In this document: positions 1 to 10,193 of the stretch, in pieces | How positions within the stretch are numbered: the first letter of the stretch is position 1 | Layout: the number at the start of each line of letters is the position of its first letter | Assembly: GCA_907163375.1 (NCBI GenBank) | Contig: CAJQUW010003624.1 | Coordinates: 78,856 to 142,855 of the forward strand | DNA length: 64,000 bases | Direction: 5' to 3' | From: Prostheceraeus crozeri | Taxonomy: Eukaryota; Platyhelminthes; Polycladida; Euryleptidae | Translations under genes and position numbers: made by a program | Notes under the pieces: model-generated | Told to the model about the DNA's origin: nothing | Databases searched by the model: none | Seen by the model: only the letters and a program-made list of their open reading frames with translations

Positions 1-82
1 AGTGGGCATAGGGTGCACATCATTCTGTGAAAGTCTCACTTTCGGCCTCGTTCCCTGCAGAAACTCGTTCTGGCTGCCGGAC
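1..82. mobile_element. Right terminus of a mariner-family element
   Basis: The window opens inside a DNA transposon and leaves it at a terminal sequence ending ctggctgccggac, followed by TA, the Tc1/mariner target. The subterminal block (gtgcacatcattctg, then cctcgttccctgcag) is repeated at both ends of the decayed mariner at 35476-38126, so this is another copy of that family. Most of the element lies left of the window. Confidence 0.6.
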
Positions 83-468
83 TAATAGCAGCTTCAATCA
101 CAGATCCAAATGACTCGTGACGGGGATTGCGTGGTGCCGGTAGAGAAAAAGAATCACGCAAGAAAATGTCGATAGATCTTGGCCTCTCCCATTCTCATGG
201 TTATGGGCGTGATCTCATGCCCAGCGTCTCCACGGCTGTCGATCTTATAAAGGCCTTGCTTGCTATGATAACTGGCAGATACCGGTTATTTTTGTACCTC
301 TATTGGTAATCATTCTTGCTAATTACAGATGAATTCTAGACTACACTTGCTTCTATTTGCAACATATTTTGATTTATCGACATTGATCTCTGATTCATTG
401 AATTGAAAAAACATGTTTTAACAGTACATGTGTGTCTACATACATTTGTGATCTTTAACTTGTTTCAG
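83..468. other. Intron sequence upstream of the first visible CUB exon
   Basis: This is AT-rich sequence between the transposon end and the first splice acceptor (tgtttcag). I see no coding exon, RNA gene or repeat in it. Confidence 0.6.
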
Positions 469-623
469 AAATGGATTTTCTTCCGTTGTTCAACCGTTTT
501 TGAGTTTATGTAACGAATCGAAGATTTACGAAAATATACGAAGTGATTCAAATACATTGACCTTAAATCTCACGGATCTTCGTGACAGCAGAATCAATGT
601 CACTTATAGGACTATCAATCAAG
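469..623 (+). CDS. Multi-CUB protein, exon A (C-terminal half of CUB 1)
   Basis: This is the first of fourteen visible exons of one extracellular multi-CUB protein. The exon lies between acceptor tgtttcag and donor gtgagt. It encodes the second half of a CUB domain: LSLCNE, then NTLTLNLTDL and the closing INVTYRT strand, which matches the usual ending of CUB domains. It ends in phase 1, the phase typical of boundaries between whole CUB modules, and joins in frame to the exon at 2445. CUB repeats of this number are typical of cubilin-like endocytic receptors and related secreted or membrane proteins; which family this is cannot be settled without the ends of the gene. Confidence 0.8.
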
Positions 624-2444
624 GTGAGTGCTTATCTGCGTTACAACCTTTATCTCTCAAAACTTGCGCCAGTTCGGCTTGGTAATTAATCCATCAATTA
701 AGGCTCCAATTAGTATTGTCAAGATGTCAGAGCACATGAGTAAACGGTATTCAGCAGTATAACTTTCGGACTGAAAGCTGCAATCAGGATCCAGAAATCT
801 TCTTGTCATCTGTAGACGGGGATTATTCTGAATTCTTGGCTGTCATCGGGTAATATTTTCTCCAAATGTAAATAGCGTTCTTATGCAACATCATGCGTAT
901 CGAAATGGACCAGCCTTTATCTTAAGAGCTCTATGCAGCAGCTGGTACAAATTAGAAGCCGTATGTGCAGTATTTGCCTTATCCTTCCAGAACCGCTTCG
1001 TTACGAATTCGACTTTTTTGGCAGCCGAATAACAACTCAGCAGCCGAAAATTTCTGGCCGAATCTCAAGCAAAAAGACATGTCTTTCATTTTAGCTGTCA
1101 ATCAGCATCGATATTCAAAATAACAGTGTATACACGTTAACCTTTTATATACCTGGGGAGGCGATTCGGATGTGATACTCACAAGACTAAACCGCTCAAC
1201 ATAGGCTCTTGAGACTAGCGCATTTCCCAACTCTTCTCCAAAATTCGTTAGATTTGGCCAAGGCTATGAATACTAGGCCTATGCCTATATTATTTTATTT
1301 ATAGACTTCCTTAAATTGACCCACTGGAAGGTTAAATTTATGTTTACTTAAAATAAGTAAGATTAATTCCTAGGTTAATATTTTATATTTTTAATAGGTG
1401 AAGTTAGGTTTATCACCAGGTCAAAATTAGGCCTGCTTTTACTAGAAGCTCTGAATTTTATCACTGTATGCAAACATCTTATCACAACTTTAAACGAAGC
1501 GTGTACCATAGACATCGAATAGATAATTAAAAATTCAAATGTCATGTAGATACTGCTTATTATTTTAGGCCCATTTAAGCAGTGATATCTTAGTCTTTTC
1601 CTAATCATTTGAATACATGGGGTATGTGTAGGTCTTCCATCTATTTAATCATATTCAAAGTTACATAGAGCTGTCAAATGCCGCTTCAGAGATGCATTAG
1701 AATGGTTACTTTTGAGTGGAAGTTTTCACGGTTGCGATTTATTGCTATACCAGTTTCAAATACCGTGATATCCATCATCAGTGGCGATAATGCAACAAAC
1801 GAACAGGGTTATATACAATTTTGGACATGAATTTAATGATGAACACATTTAAAAAAGAGACCCGGACAGTCGCAAGGCAAGAGTACAAATTAAAATCGTC
1901 AGTGGGCATAGAAATAGAATGAGCCACGCATTGACAGAGAAATATCTGTCAGCAAACATAGAAATAGAATTGGTCACCAACTAAAATAAATGTAAAAGCT
2001 CGGATGATGTTTCATTGTTCATGAGGTTTTGGCGTGATTTTACGATGAGTGATTCTGCTATTCTTGTGCTTCGTTTTTGTTAATATTTTGAAGTTTTTGT
2101 GATTAGGTGGATGCGCATAGAAATTTCTGATGCTGGTTTCCTTGTAATATGCTCTCGAATTCTTTTTTGCAATTGTCGTCGAGTTTCTCCGATGTAACGA
2201 TCGGGGCACCGTTCACAAAAGTATTCGTATACAATAGAGGAGGACTCTTCGAACTTAATGGGATCATGGGATCTTTTTGCCGATTAAGTTTTGACTTTTC
2301 TATCGAAGGCTACTATAATTTTGCTGTTTTTCAAAATTTTATTGATTTTGTGAGTACAAGCAGTATATGGTAATTTCCAAAAAATAGCCTTCTTTTCTTC
2401 TGTTTCATTGTTTCTATATTGAATTCTATATTATATTCTTTCAG
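624..2444. other. Intron of the CUB gene
   Basis: This 1.8-kb AT-rich intron contains no exon or complete mobile element that I can recognise. A short direct repeat containing catagaaatagaat occurs near 1908 and near 1958. The short open frames here lack similarity to anything I know. Confidence 0.5.
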
Positions 2445-2635
2445 GTTGCGGTCAGACATTGGACAGAGCTGGAAGCGGGGACATCATCAGCCCAATGTAC
2501 CCGCTATACATGCCACAAGCTTACAGATCTTGCGAATGGACGCTGAACACACTGCGTGGCAATCGAATACTTCTGCACTTCGTAGATTTTAAAGTTCCAC
2601 GTTCTCGTGGATTAAGAAATAGATTCTCCATAACA
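2445..2635 (+). CDS. Multi-CUB protein, exon B (N-terminal half of CUB 2)
   Basis: The exon opens after ttctttcag with Gly-Cys-Gly (CGQTLDRAGSG), continues with the diagnostic ISPMYPLYMP segment (usual form SPNYPxxYP) and a Cys-x-Trp (CEWTL), and runs to a phase-0 donor gtgagt. This is the canonical first half of a CUB domain, with first and second cysteines present. The incoming phase 1 agrees with the exon ending at 623. Confidence 0.9.
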
Positions 2636-2938
2636 GTGAGTAAACTTGCGTTCCTGAATCATTATTTTATTTGACATATTTCTAGAAGAAGCATATTAGG
2701 CCTACTTTTCTTTTACCCAATTACATATTTTCCTAGATTTTGTCTCTATTTAATTAATAATTAAAAATTATTATTTAATCTAAACAATGTTTAAGTGCAA
2801 CATAGGCACCCTATTTCAGGTATTAAGGACTTCATAAGCAATCAGAGGACAATCCAATGTGAATCAACGTATCATGAGGCATTATTACCCACAAAGTTTT
2901 CGGTGCATTGGTGCGAACTGATGCCACAAAGCACAGTC

Positions 2939-3174
2939 TTAAAGCAATACAGGGATGAATTGACATGAAGGTTTTGAACTCTGGCAAGCTCCATTAGATT
3001 TAAAGTTGGTGACCGGTGTTCCGTTGCCGGTTGAAAGGGCAAACTGAAATCCTATGCCAGGTACATTTTCGCATCGATGCGCGTCCCCTGACTGAAAGTG
3101 ACTATCAAATGAATTATTCTTGAAAAGTATTTTGATATCTTCCGATGTCACAGTTATTCGCTCTGGGACAGTGT
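2939..3174 (-). CDS. Orphan CUB-like terminal exon on the opposite strand
   Basis: On the minus strand an acceptor with a good pyrimidine tract (tttctctcttctcag) leads into an open frame of 78 codons ending in TAA. The text TSEDIKILFKNN...GIGFQFAL has the layout of the last two strands of a CUB domain (a hydrophobic strand, then G-x-GF and an aromatic strand). A short tail follows, with CQSSKPSC and a stop. The incoming phase is 1, as for CUB modules. It lies inside an intron of the + strand CUB gene. I could not find its upstream partner exon. It may be the last exon of a nested gene, or an exon displaced by an inversion. Confidence 0.5.
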
Positions 3175-3328
3175 CTGAGAAGAGAGAAATTATAATCTTT
3201 CATTTAGAGGGATATGTTGAGCACAGGCTTCAGGTTTACTGTTCAGAGTTACTTAGAGGAAGCATTTCAAAATGTTTTTAATTTCAGTGAATAGCTTCTT
3301 TTCCTTCAGAAAAGCTTTTTCCTTTCAG

Positions 3329-3488
3329 ATATACGATGCTTCAGATGCAAATCATCCTAAAATCATCATGACCTTTGATCAATCAAGTCGCAACGCCAGT
3401 CGAATGGTAGTGGGAAGTAACCGAATTTTGATTTCATTCAGTGGAGAAAGACGTCATAGTGTTGCCTTCCACATTAGATATGACGAAA
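3329..3488 (+). CDS. Multi-CUB protein, exon C (C-terminal half of CUB 2)
   Basis: This exon follows acceptor cctttcag in phase 0 and ends in phase 1 before gtaagg. It encodes IYDASDAN, a hydrophobic RILISF strand and the closing VAFHIRYDE strand. The domain departs from the consensus: the usual third and fourth cysteines (D-x-V/L...CG) are not evident here, so CUB 2 may have only one disulphide. Confidence 0.8.
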
Positions 3489-3928
3489 GTAAGGATATGA
3501 CTTTCTATGTATTTATTCAGTCTTTAATAAACAGTTATTCTTGGCGTTCATAAGGAAAAATACTTTGTGTTACATTATCGTCAAGTTTAGAAGTGAATAA
3601 AGATAAAGGTAGAGGTCAACCCTTTCTGCAAAGAGCTAAAGAATGCTTTACCAAACTTCTCCCACAGCATTCTGACTTTGTCAGCCGCATACCATGGTGT
3701 TACGTACAGCTTGAAAAGAGTCCGCTATGGAATATATATAATAATAATAGTTTTGAGATAATTCAGAAATTTAAACGTCGCTTCTACGTTTCGCTACCAT
3801 GCATGTGCTTATGCATGTACTACCTACTGAAAAATTCCTAAGTAGCTACTTCGCTGTAATGTCGCAAGTCAAGGCATGATGGCATTTCCGTGACAATGAC
3901 CTTATGTTATATAACAAATTGGTGAAAA
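3489..3928. other. Intron sequence without recognised features
   Basis: AT-rich intron sequence that precedes the GC-richer unknown segment. No exon, repeat or RNA gene was recognised. Confidence 0.5.
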
Positions 3929-4177
3929 GTTTATTGACTTGTTAGATTTCCAGGCTTTCCAACATGAGACCATTGAAAAAGCATTCCCAGGACTGCACTG
4001 ACGCCTTCACTATTGTGGCTCGCGAGACCCCCTTCCATCTGAGACCAGATATAAACCTTCCTGCACATCCATCCGGTCCGATGCCCTCCCAACCTCCTAC
4101 GACCTCCTGATACTCCTCCAGCACCTCCTGCGTGTCGCCTTCGAGCAAGGTGCCGTCCCTGATTCATCCCGAAGTCA
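3929..4177. other. Left part of an unidentified GC-richer segment
   Basis: This block has clearly higher GC content than the surrounding intron and carries open minus-strand frames (for example GPDGCAGRFISGL). It is contiguous with 7037-7506 if the Harbinger element between them is ignored. I do not recognise a family. It could be a retrocopy or an older repeat into which Harbinger inserted. Confidence 0.35.
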
Positions 4178-4193
4178 AGGTTGGTTTATACTT
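4178..4193 (+). repeat. Left terminal inverted repeat of the Harbinger element
   Basis: AGGTTGGTTTATACTT is preceded by the target duplication TCA and matched exactly in inverse orientation at 7021-7036. Confidence 0.9.
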
Positions 4194-4363
4194 ACCTCTG
4201 TAGCTCTGTAGAGTTAAATACATATTTATGAAAACTCTGCAGAGGTTTTATCTACAGAGCTCGCAGAGTACTCTGTAGGCTCTGTAGAGAATTATCGATC
4301 AGACTCGGTTAGGAAGGGTGTTTAAACTTCTACCGATGTCGGTAGACTGTATACGAATATCAT

Positions 4364-5629
4364 ATGGAGGCACGACGTGATGACGATATTGAGGTTCTTT
4401 TCACCTTAAGGCTTTATCTGAGAAGCAGAAAGCGTATACGCTCAGTATATATGAGACAATTTTTGAGTCAGCGAATACACCGTGGACAATATAAAATGTT
4501 GATTCCTGATCTGATTGATGATAAACACATGTTCTTCAACTATTTCCGTATGTCAAAATCCAGGTTTCAAGATTTACTGGATCGTGTGAGCCCTCTCATT
4601 ACCCATGAAAGAACTCATGCACAACCAATTGGAGCTGCTGAGCGACTTTGCTTGACTATACGGATTTTAGCCAGCGGCGATTCTCAGGCAAGTATGGCCA
4701 TAAATTACAGAATCAGCAAATCATCTGTTTCCAGAATTGTTAAAGAGACCTGTGCAGCGATATGGGAAACTTTACACCCAGATTTTCTCGCGCCTCCAAC
4801 AAAAGAAAAATTCATGGAAATTGCTGAAGATTTTTGGAAAATATGGAATTTCCCTAATTGTATGGGATCAATCGATGGTAAACACGTAGAAATTATCGCC
4901 CCGCCCAATTGTAGATCTCTATTTTACAACTACAAGAAGCATTATTCAATCATTTTGATGGTTGCGGTCGATGCAAAGTACCTGTTTACATACGTGGATA
5001 TTGGTGCATATGGACACTGCAGTGACAGTACTGTTTTCATGGAATCAACTTTCGGTAAGACCATCAGTGATATGACGATTTGTGCTTCAGATGAAAATTT
5101 TCTTCCTGAGACCAGTATGAAATCCCCCTTTGTCTTTATTGGCGATGAAGGATTTCCTTTGAAACCCAACATTATGCGACCGTATCCAAGAAGACAACTA
5201 GATTGCGAAAAACGAATATTCAACTATCGCCTCTCGTGCGCTAGAAGAACAGTGGAGAACGTTTTTGGGATTCTCTCGGCGAGGTGGAGAATTTTGCGTC
5301 GTCCCATTGAAGCGTACACTGCTGTAGATGAGATCGTGAAGGCTACGACCTGCTTACATAATTACTTGAAATCAACAGACTTTAAAGAGACAAGTGAACG
5401 ACGGTATGTACCACCGAATTTCATTGACCGGGATGGAGATGACGGTAACATCATACCTGGGGAATGGCGAACAGAAGTTGAAAATGCTGCATTTGGCTCA
5501 ATTAGTAAAATTTCTTCCAACAATCACTCCAAGTTGGCATCCAACATTCGGAATAATTTCAAAAACTTCTTTCTCACAAATGCAGGGAAAGTGTCTTGGC
5601 AGGATAACGTCATACCTGTACACCCATAA
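4364..5629 (+). CDS. Harbinger-type DDE transposase
   Basis: 421 residues, a normal full length for PIF/Harbinger transposases (DDE_Tnp_4 type nuclease). The N-terminal third holds a helical region with a helix-turn-helix look (INYRISKSSVSRIVKE, about residues 113-128). The catalytic residues are visible: Asp in CMGSIDGKHV (about 173), Asp in FIGDEGFPL (about 267) and Glu in RRTVENVFGIL (about 310). The motif ATTCLHNYLKS near residue 340 is typical of the family. There is no internal stop. The protein would cut and paste the element together with the MADF-type partner encoded downstream on the other strand. The first ATG at 4364 follows the terminal repeats by 170 bp and is a reasonable start. 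Confidence 0.93.
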   Translation: MEARRDDDIEVLFTLRLYLRSRKRIRSVYMRQFLSQRIHRGQYKMLIPDLIDDKHMFFNYFRMSKSRFQDLLDRVSPLITHERTHAQPIGAAERLCLTIRILASGDSQASMAINYRISKSSVSRIVKETCAAIWETLHPDFLAPPTKEKFMEIAEDFWKIWNFPNCMGSIDGKHVEIIAPPNCRSLFYNYKKHYSIILMVAVDAKYLFTYVDIGAYGHCSDSTVFMESTFGKTISDMTICASDENFLPETSMKSPFVFIGDEGFPLKPNIMRPYPRRQLDCEKRIFNYRLSCARRTVENVFGILSARWRILRRPIEAYTAVDEIVKATTCLHNYLKSTDFKETSERRYVPPNFIDRDGDDGNIIPGEWRTEVENAAFGSISKISSNNHSKLASNIRNNFKNFFLTNAGKVSWQDNVIPVHP

Positions 5630-5760
5630 ATACATGGATTATATTGTTATTAACTTTTTTGAAGAACTAGGCCTAAATATCTTTGAGGTCCCATGAATGC
5701 AACTTCGTCGATTATCAATAAAAGTCAATACCATATCATATTTCTATTCAATGACATAAA

Positions 5761-6778
5761 TCAGTTGTTACTGATATTCTCATACACTTTAGCAATATTA
5801 AAATAAGAAGATTCTCCTGTATCACTCATCGAAGTGTTCATATTCTGCAACTCAGTAAATACCGGTCTCTCCAAAGCAGATGACTGTTCAGCTTCAAAAA
5901 GCAAACGTTGAATATTCATCTTGACTTTTGCTTTCAATACAGGATTGAATCGTTTCAATGATGCGGCGACACTTTTAGCTGAAATGAAAAGAAGTCAAAG
6001 TTAAGATGTCAGACAATAAAGACATTCGGCAGGACCCTAAGGTTGATGCAATAAATACTTCAAATTCTGTCAGATGACAATTTTACCTCATTTAACATAA
6101 AGCGCAAATAAAAATTTACGTTATTGAAGCACTAATATTAAAAAATATATCAAAAAATCAAAACTTTAAATTCGATCAGCGCGTTTTTTCGATTTATACG
6201 CTATAATTGATATATTTATTCTGTGCATCACTCACCATAAATCAAGTCTTCGTCGTCAGCAGCTTCTCTATCTTCATCTCGAGATTGCAAGAATTTGAGA
6301 ATTGCTTCATCAACCGATGCGGCAGTTGATTTGCGCCTCCCCACTGTAACAGTTTTAGCAGTTTCCGGTGACACTGAAAGTGGCGTGGAAACTGAAGCTG
6401 GAAAGTCTTTTGTTTCAGATTGCTCTGGAAATTCTAGGTCTACACTATCTTGTGATGTCGATTCACGCTTGTTCGCAATAGTTTTTCTTCGCTCGCTACA
6501 GTTATCCAAGAAGGACATGAGCTCATAATAAGCCCATCGAATCGGTTTCGAAGATCCGCTTCCTGACCTCGTCTCAGTTTCCTTTTTTTTCTTTATCTGA
6601 CGACGAGTATCGCGTAGCCCGCTCCATTTTTTCTTACACTCTTCCGGGCTCATATTTAATTCCTTCGATATTGTAATCCATGAGTTCCATTTTTGATGGT
6701 GTCTCGATAATCTTGACTTTTCAAATTCCACAAATGTTCATGCCTTTGGACGGCGCAGATAAGTTCCTCACGGGTCAC
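5761..6778 (-). pseudogene. MADF-BESS accessory gene of the Harbinger element, two exons
   Basis: Exon 1 (6778-6236) encodes a MADF domain: EHLWNLKSQDY, then W in NSWITISKEL and EECKKKWSGLRD, followed by a Lys/Ser-rich linker. Donor gtgagt at 6235 and acceptor ttttcatttcag join it in frame to exon 2 (5978-5761), which encodes a BESS motif (LKRFNPVLKAKVKMNIQRLL). MADF or Myb-like second proteins bind the ends or carry the transposase into the nucleus in PIF/Harbinger elements. Two defects are visible. The MADF start (HEHLWNLKSQDY) and its continuation (KWNSWITIS) are in different frames near 6690-6720. The likely first codon is GTG (6778), with a TGA shortly upstream. The gene may thus be inactive, leaving the element dependent on another copy. 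Confidence 0.75.
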
Positions 6779-7020
6779 TGGACTCTCTCATCTCAACTCA
6801 TGAAATGACTGCGCTTTCTCTGCAGAGGTTGTCGGTAGAAGTTCAACGCTGTTCAACACGCTAACGATGTCTGCAGCTTGCGATCGATAATGGTACGTAT
6901 TTTTACTCTGCAGAGATTGCTAAAATATCGTTTAACTATTTCATCTGTGACCTACATTCTGCCGAGTTAAACGAGATTTGGTTGTCATAGTTTCCAAGCT
7001 CTGTAGAGTCTGCAGAGTGG

Positions 7021-7036
7021 AAGTATAAACCAACCT
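7021..7036 (-). repeat. Right terminal inverted repeat of the Harbinger element
   Basis: AAGTATAAACCAACCT is the exact inverse of the left end and is followed by the TCA target duplicate. Confidence 0.9.
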
Positions 7037-7506
7037 TCAATCTTGACCGCTTCGTCCACGCATTCATTCCCAACCAACTCGAAGTTCCGAGGGCTCCTCA
7101 TCCATTGCTGCTGTCGCTGAGTGCTAACGGCAGTGGTCTCATCCTTATCCACCATTTGCAGCTAGCCAGCTTCTCCCGAAGCCTGGAACGCAAAAGCGAG
7201 ATATCACAATCGACAAGCACACCCAAGGCCAAACCCAATCTGATCTTCATGCCCTCTCTTTGGCCCACCTGCAAATTCCATGACGAGCTCCACCCTCTTC
7301 TCTACTTCCACACACCTACACATCCCCAACTCTTCCAACCCAATCATTTTCCTGTTCCCACACAGCTCCAGGGAATGTCCAAATATCAGCTGGGCCATGC
7401 TAACCCTATCCTCCTTGGATAATTGGACTTCCACAACCCTGTTAATCCCGCCATTATATAGTGATTGACACTTCTCGTTCACCCACACTCTGTCCCCTCT
7501 CTCCAC
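7037..7506. other. Right part of the unidentified GC-richer segment
   Basis: The minus strand holds an open frame of about 100 codons with LELCGNRKMIG followed by RVELVMEFAGG and QIGFGLGCAC. The layout (LCG, hydrophobic strand, then GFG) is faintly like a CUB C-terminal half, but the match is too weak to call. A tract gttccag about 7165 on the minus strand could be a splice acceptor. No product is assigned. Confidence 0.3.
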
Positions 7507-7969
7507 CTCTTCACTGTGTGTTGATATTGTTGCTGTTGTCAGACCACATGCCCGATTTCACATTGTGTATCATTATTCAATATTTTACGTTGGTTGGCGC
7601 ATCTTCCCTGATTGGCCCACTGTAAAATTTCGCAGTAACTTGAGGCTGGCAAGCTTCAAACATGCAATATTTTTGAAGATCAACAAGAACAGCCGTAAAC
7701 TCAGTGTGTTTCCTGCTGCGCAGCGCACACTGAACTTTTAGGGAAAAACACAGGTATAAGAAATTATTTACCATAATTTACAATATGAAAGATTATTTCA
7801 AGTTCGTAGATACATATGAAGCATCGAAACATAAAAGATATTTGCGTACGCAGAACAACGCAAAATGTGAACCTCCCGATGAAAATTTCTAATCATTTTA
7901 ATTCGACCGGACAATTCAATACTGGTCTTACTGAGTAGCTGCTAATCGCAAGAATTTCTTCATTTTCAG
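7507..7969. other. Intron sequence without recognised features
   Basis: AT-rich sequence up to the acceptor of the next CUB exon. Nothing was recognised. Confidence 0.5.
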
Positions 7970-8169
7970 CATGCCAAGTCAAGCTTCGATATCTGCAAGG
8001 AGCAATAGAATATTATGGAAACTATCTGTCAACGTACTGTCGTTGGACAATCGTTGCACATCTAGGAAATCGCATAAATGCTACATTTGGATTTTTCCCA
8101 TCTGCCGCTGATTTTCGCTCAGATTGTGAACGTTACAAACGGAATAATACATACCCTATTGGCGTAAAG
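7970..8169 (+). CDS. Multi-CUB protein, exon D (N-terminal half of CUB 3)
   Basis: After acceptor cattttcag the exon starts in phase 1 with Thr-Cys (CQVKLRYLQGAIEYY). It continues with YCRWTIVAHLGNRINATF (the CxW-x-I strand) and SDCERY, and ends in phase 0 before gtaagt. The SPNYP loop is replaced by EYYGNYLSTY, so this is a divergent CUB. Two N-glycosylation sequons (NAT, NNT) suit an extracellular protein. Confidence 0.85.
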
Positions 8170-8374
8170 GTAAGTGTGTCAACAAAATCTAAAATCTAGA
8201 TTTCAGTGGTGCAATCATCAATCTGAAGACATAAACAAAATACTGTGGCTTCAAATTTCAGTCTTTAATTTGTGCCTTGAAATGGCTATAATGAATTGAA
8301 GTTGTATTGAGTTATTATTTCTGAAGAAAGTTAAGCACAATAATAGACTTCTTCAGACTAGGCTGAGTCTTCAT
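8170..8374. other. Short intron stretch
   Basis: The sequence between the exon at 8169 and the SINE-like copy has no recognised feature. Confidence 0.4.
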
Positions 8375-8555
8375 TGCGCAGTGATTACGTGTCTGGCCTT
8401 GTGATCTATAATTCGAATGGCTGAGCCCCGAGAGCGTCATTGGATGTCGGCCGGAAGGGCATCCGGTCCTAATGTATCACATCGCTCCAGGAAAAGATGA
8501 CTATGTCACTATGTCGAGGCCTCCGGAGGGAGAGTTACTATTTTGCGTGTAGGAT
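8375..8555 (+). repeat. tRNA-derived SINE copy (degenerate)
   Basis: This shares with the other copies in this window the block gagcgtcattgga, then tgtcggccggaagggcatccgg, after a tRNA-like head (cagtgattacgtgtctggcc). It lacks a clear 3' tail repeat. It lies in the sense orientation relative to the CUB gene. Confidence 0.55.
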
Positions 8556-8764
8556 TTTGGAAAATCCGTAAATAAATCAGTATCTGGCACATCTTTGCGC
8601 GAATTTCGTCGCTATCAGTAGCATTCACTCACTTGCTGTAGTATTTTTTCAATCGTTATTTTTGCTGAAGTTGCAAAGTCATCAGCAGTTGAAAAAAACA
8701 CGTCTAATATTAGAATCTGAATAACAATTACCTAAAAATCCTTTGATGAAATCTTTCATTTCAG

Positions 8765-9037
8765 GTCAGTACCGGATCTACTCAACAAGGATCTACTCAA
8801 CCCCTGAGAACCAGCACTTGCTATCACAGGGACATTTCAGGACCTGCTTTGAGGTTCTCATCCAATAAAAATGTAATGACAATCGAATTACGAAGGCAAA
8901 GAAATGCTCCTCAAGATGTATTTCAAAACTGGCACTTCTTGCTTGAGTACAGAAGTGTTGGCTGTGGTGGTGAGCTGAAGGAGCCCAGTGGAGTGATTAC
9001 CAGTCCAAATTATCCAAATCCATATCCTGTGCACACG
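8765..9037 (+). CDS. Multi-CUB protein, exon E (end of CUB 3, start of CUB 4)
   Basis: Acceptor tcatttcag, donor gtcagt, 91 codons, phase 0 at both ends. The first part completes CUB 3 (TSTCYHRDISG, the NVMTIEL strand, HFLLEYRSVG). It then passes directly into CUB 4 with CGGELKEPSGVITSPNYPNPYP, a textbook CUB start. A direct duplication of gatctactcaac at the exon start gives the repeated Gly-Ser-Thr-Gln-Gln/Pro text. Confidence 0.93.
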
Positions 9038-9267
9038 GTCAGTATCACCCAATACACTTGATTGTCTTAATATGTTGTGTCTAAGTTGATATTTCTTTCT
9101 ATTATAATCTATAGCATTATGATAATTAGACTCATGACTCAGTCTGTTGAAAATAATAAAATAAAAAATACAAATACAAATTCGAAATTTTATGGAGAAT
9201 GCGATGGTATTATTCATTTTGCAAACAGAAGCAAAATTGTTTTCTGAAATGAAAATACCGCAGTTAA

Positions 9268-9416
9268 AATGGGTTCAGATCCATTTGAGAGCACGGCAAC
9301 CGTGCTGTGTATGTGAACGCAGTCTGCGGTTTTGTACTGAGTGTAATGATAGAAACCGAGAAGCCATTTAGCTCGGCTGAAAATAGCCGTAAAACCGTGC
9401 TCTGTCTGAACTGGCC
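9268..9416. mobile_element. Small MITE flanked by TTAA
   Basis: A 149-bp segment has imperfect inverted ends (AATGGGTTCAGAT... and ...GTCTGAACTGGCC, both continuing into GAGCACGG). TTAA stands directly on each side (9264-9267 and 9417-9420). TTAA is the target of piggyBac-type elements. It has no coding capacity. Confidence 0.5.
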
Positions 9417-9420
9417 TTAA

Positions 9421-9904
9421 GAAAGTCTCGAAAAACAGATTTAATACAGATTAATCAGTTTTTGAAAAGACCTACACACGTCAGTATTATACCGTGCATT
9501 TTCCGGCATCAATTGCAAAGTAAGAACAGAACTATGAGTAGGTAAATATTTAAGGTAAATTTAAATCGAGGGACAAGAACTTTTCCAAATTATGCCATGA
9601 CACAAGCCATCTGTGAACGTGAGTGGATCCAGTGGTACACACATAAGGAAATTGCATGATCACAAGGAACATAACCATGAAGAAGCTTCCGTTAACTGAA
9701 AATCGAACATACATGTAGTCATCGAGCCTGAAATGCGGCCGAATAGCCGCCAAAGATCGCGAAGCACTATAACTATTGTCATATGAAGAAAAGCACAATT
9801 TTAGATTGCTTATTGTTCTCTATTGGATTAATGATTTTTTAAGAATTTAATCTTAATTTATCCCTCGACCTGGCTATAATGATGTCATTAATTCTTATTT
9901 GCAG
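9421..9904. other. Intron sequence without recognised features
   Basis: This stretch runs up to the acceptor ttatttgcag of the next CUB exon and holds nothing recognisable. Confidence 0.5.
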
Positions 9905-10193
9905 AATTGTAGGTGGATTATTCGCGGAAGACCAGATCAAGTTGTTGAATTTGTCGTCCATCATATGGAAATGGAGTCGCATACTAATTGCAGCTTTGAC
10001 TATCTACGAGTGTATGATGGAATAGTAGTTTCGAACACTACTAGAAATGTCAATCTTTGTTACAATACTAACAACTCAACGAATGGAAAATACAATTACA
10101 CAAGTTTTTCCAACATAATTACCGTGACATTCCGATCTGACGTAAGCATCACAAAATCAGGATTCAATGCGACATACAGGTTGAAAAAGAAAA
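9905..10193 (+). CDS. Multi-CUB protein, exon F (most of CUB 4)
   Basis: The exon continues CUB 4 with NCRWIIRGRPDQVVEF (second Cys and Trp). Next comes NCSFDYLRVYDG, the calcium-site type D-Y-L-x-V-Y-D-G segment, then NLCYNT in place of the usual LCG. It closes with IITVTFRSD...SGFNATYR. Phase 0 in, phase 1 out before gtgagt. It is the best-preserved CUB in the window, with at least five sequons for N-glycosylation. Confidence 0.95.

Larger units (their letters stand above)
4178..7036 (+). mobile_element. PIF/Harbinger DNA transposon with both genes
   Basis: The element is 2859 bp long, with perfect outer inverted repeats AGGTTGGTTTATACTT and AAGTATAAACCAACCT. It is flanked by the 3-bp direct repeat TCA (4175-4177 and 7037-7039); Harbinger targets are usually TWA trinucleotides, so this site is slightly atypical. 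CTCTGTAGAG-like palindromic repeats lie inside both ends and could be transposase or accessory-protein binding sites. It encodes a DDE transposase on + and a MADF-BESS accessory protein on -, converging with about 130 bp between them. The transposase frame is open throughout, so the insertion is probably fairly young. Confidence 0.93.
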
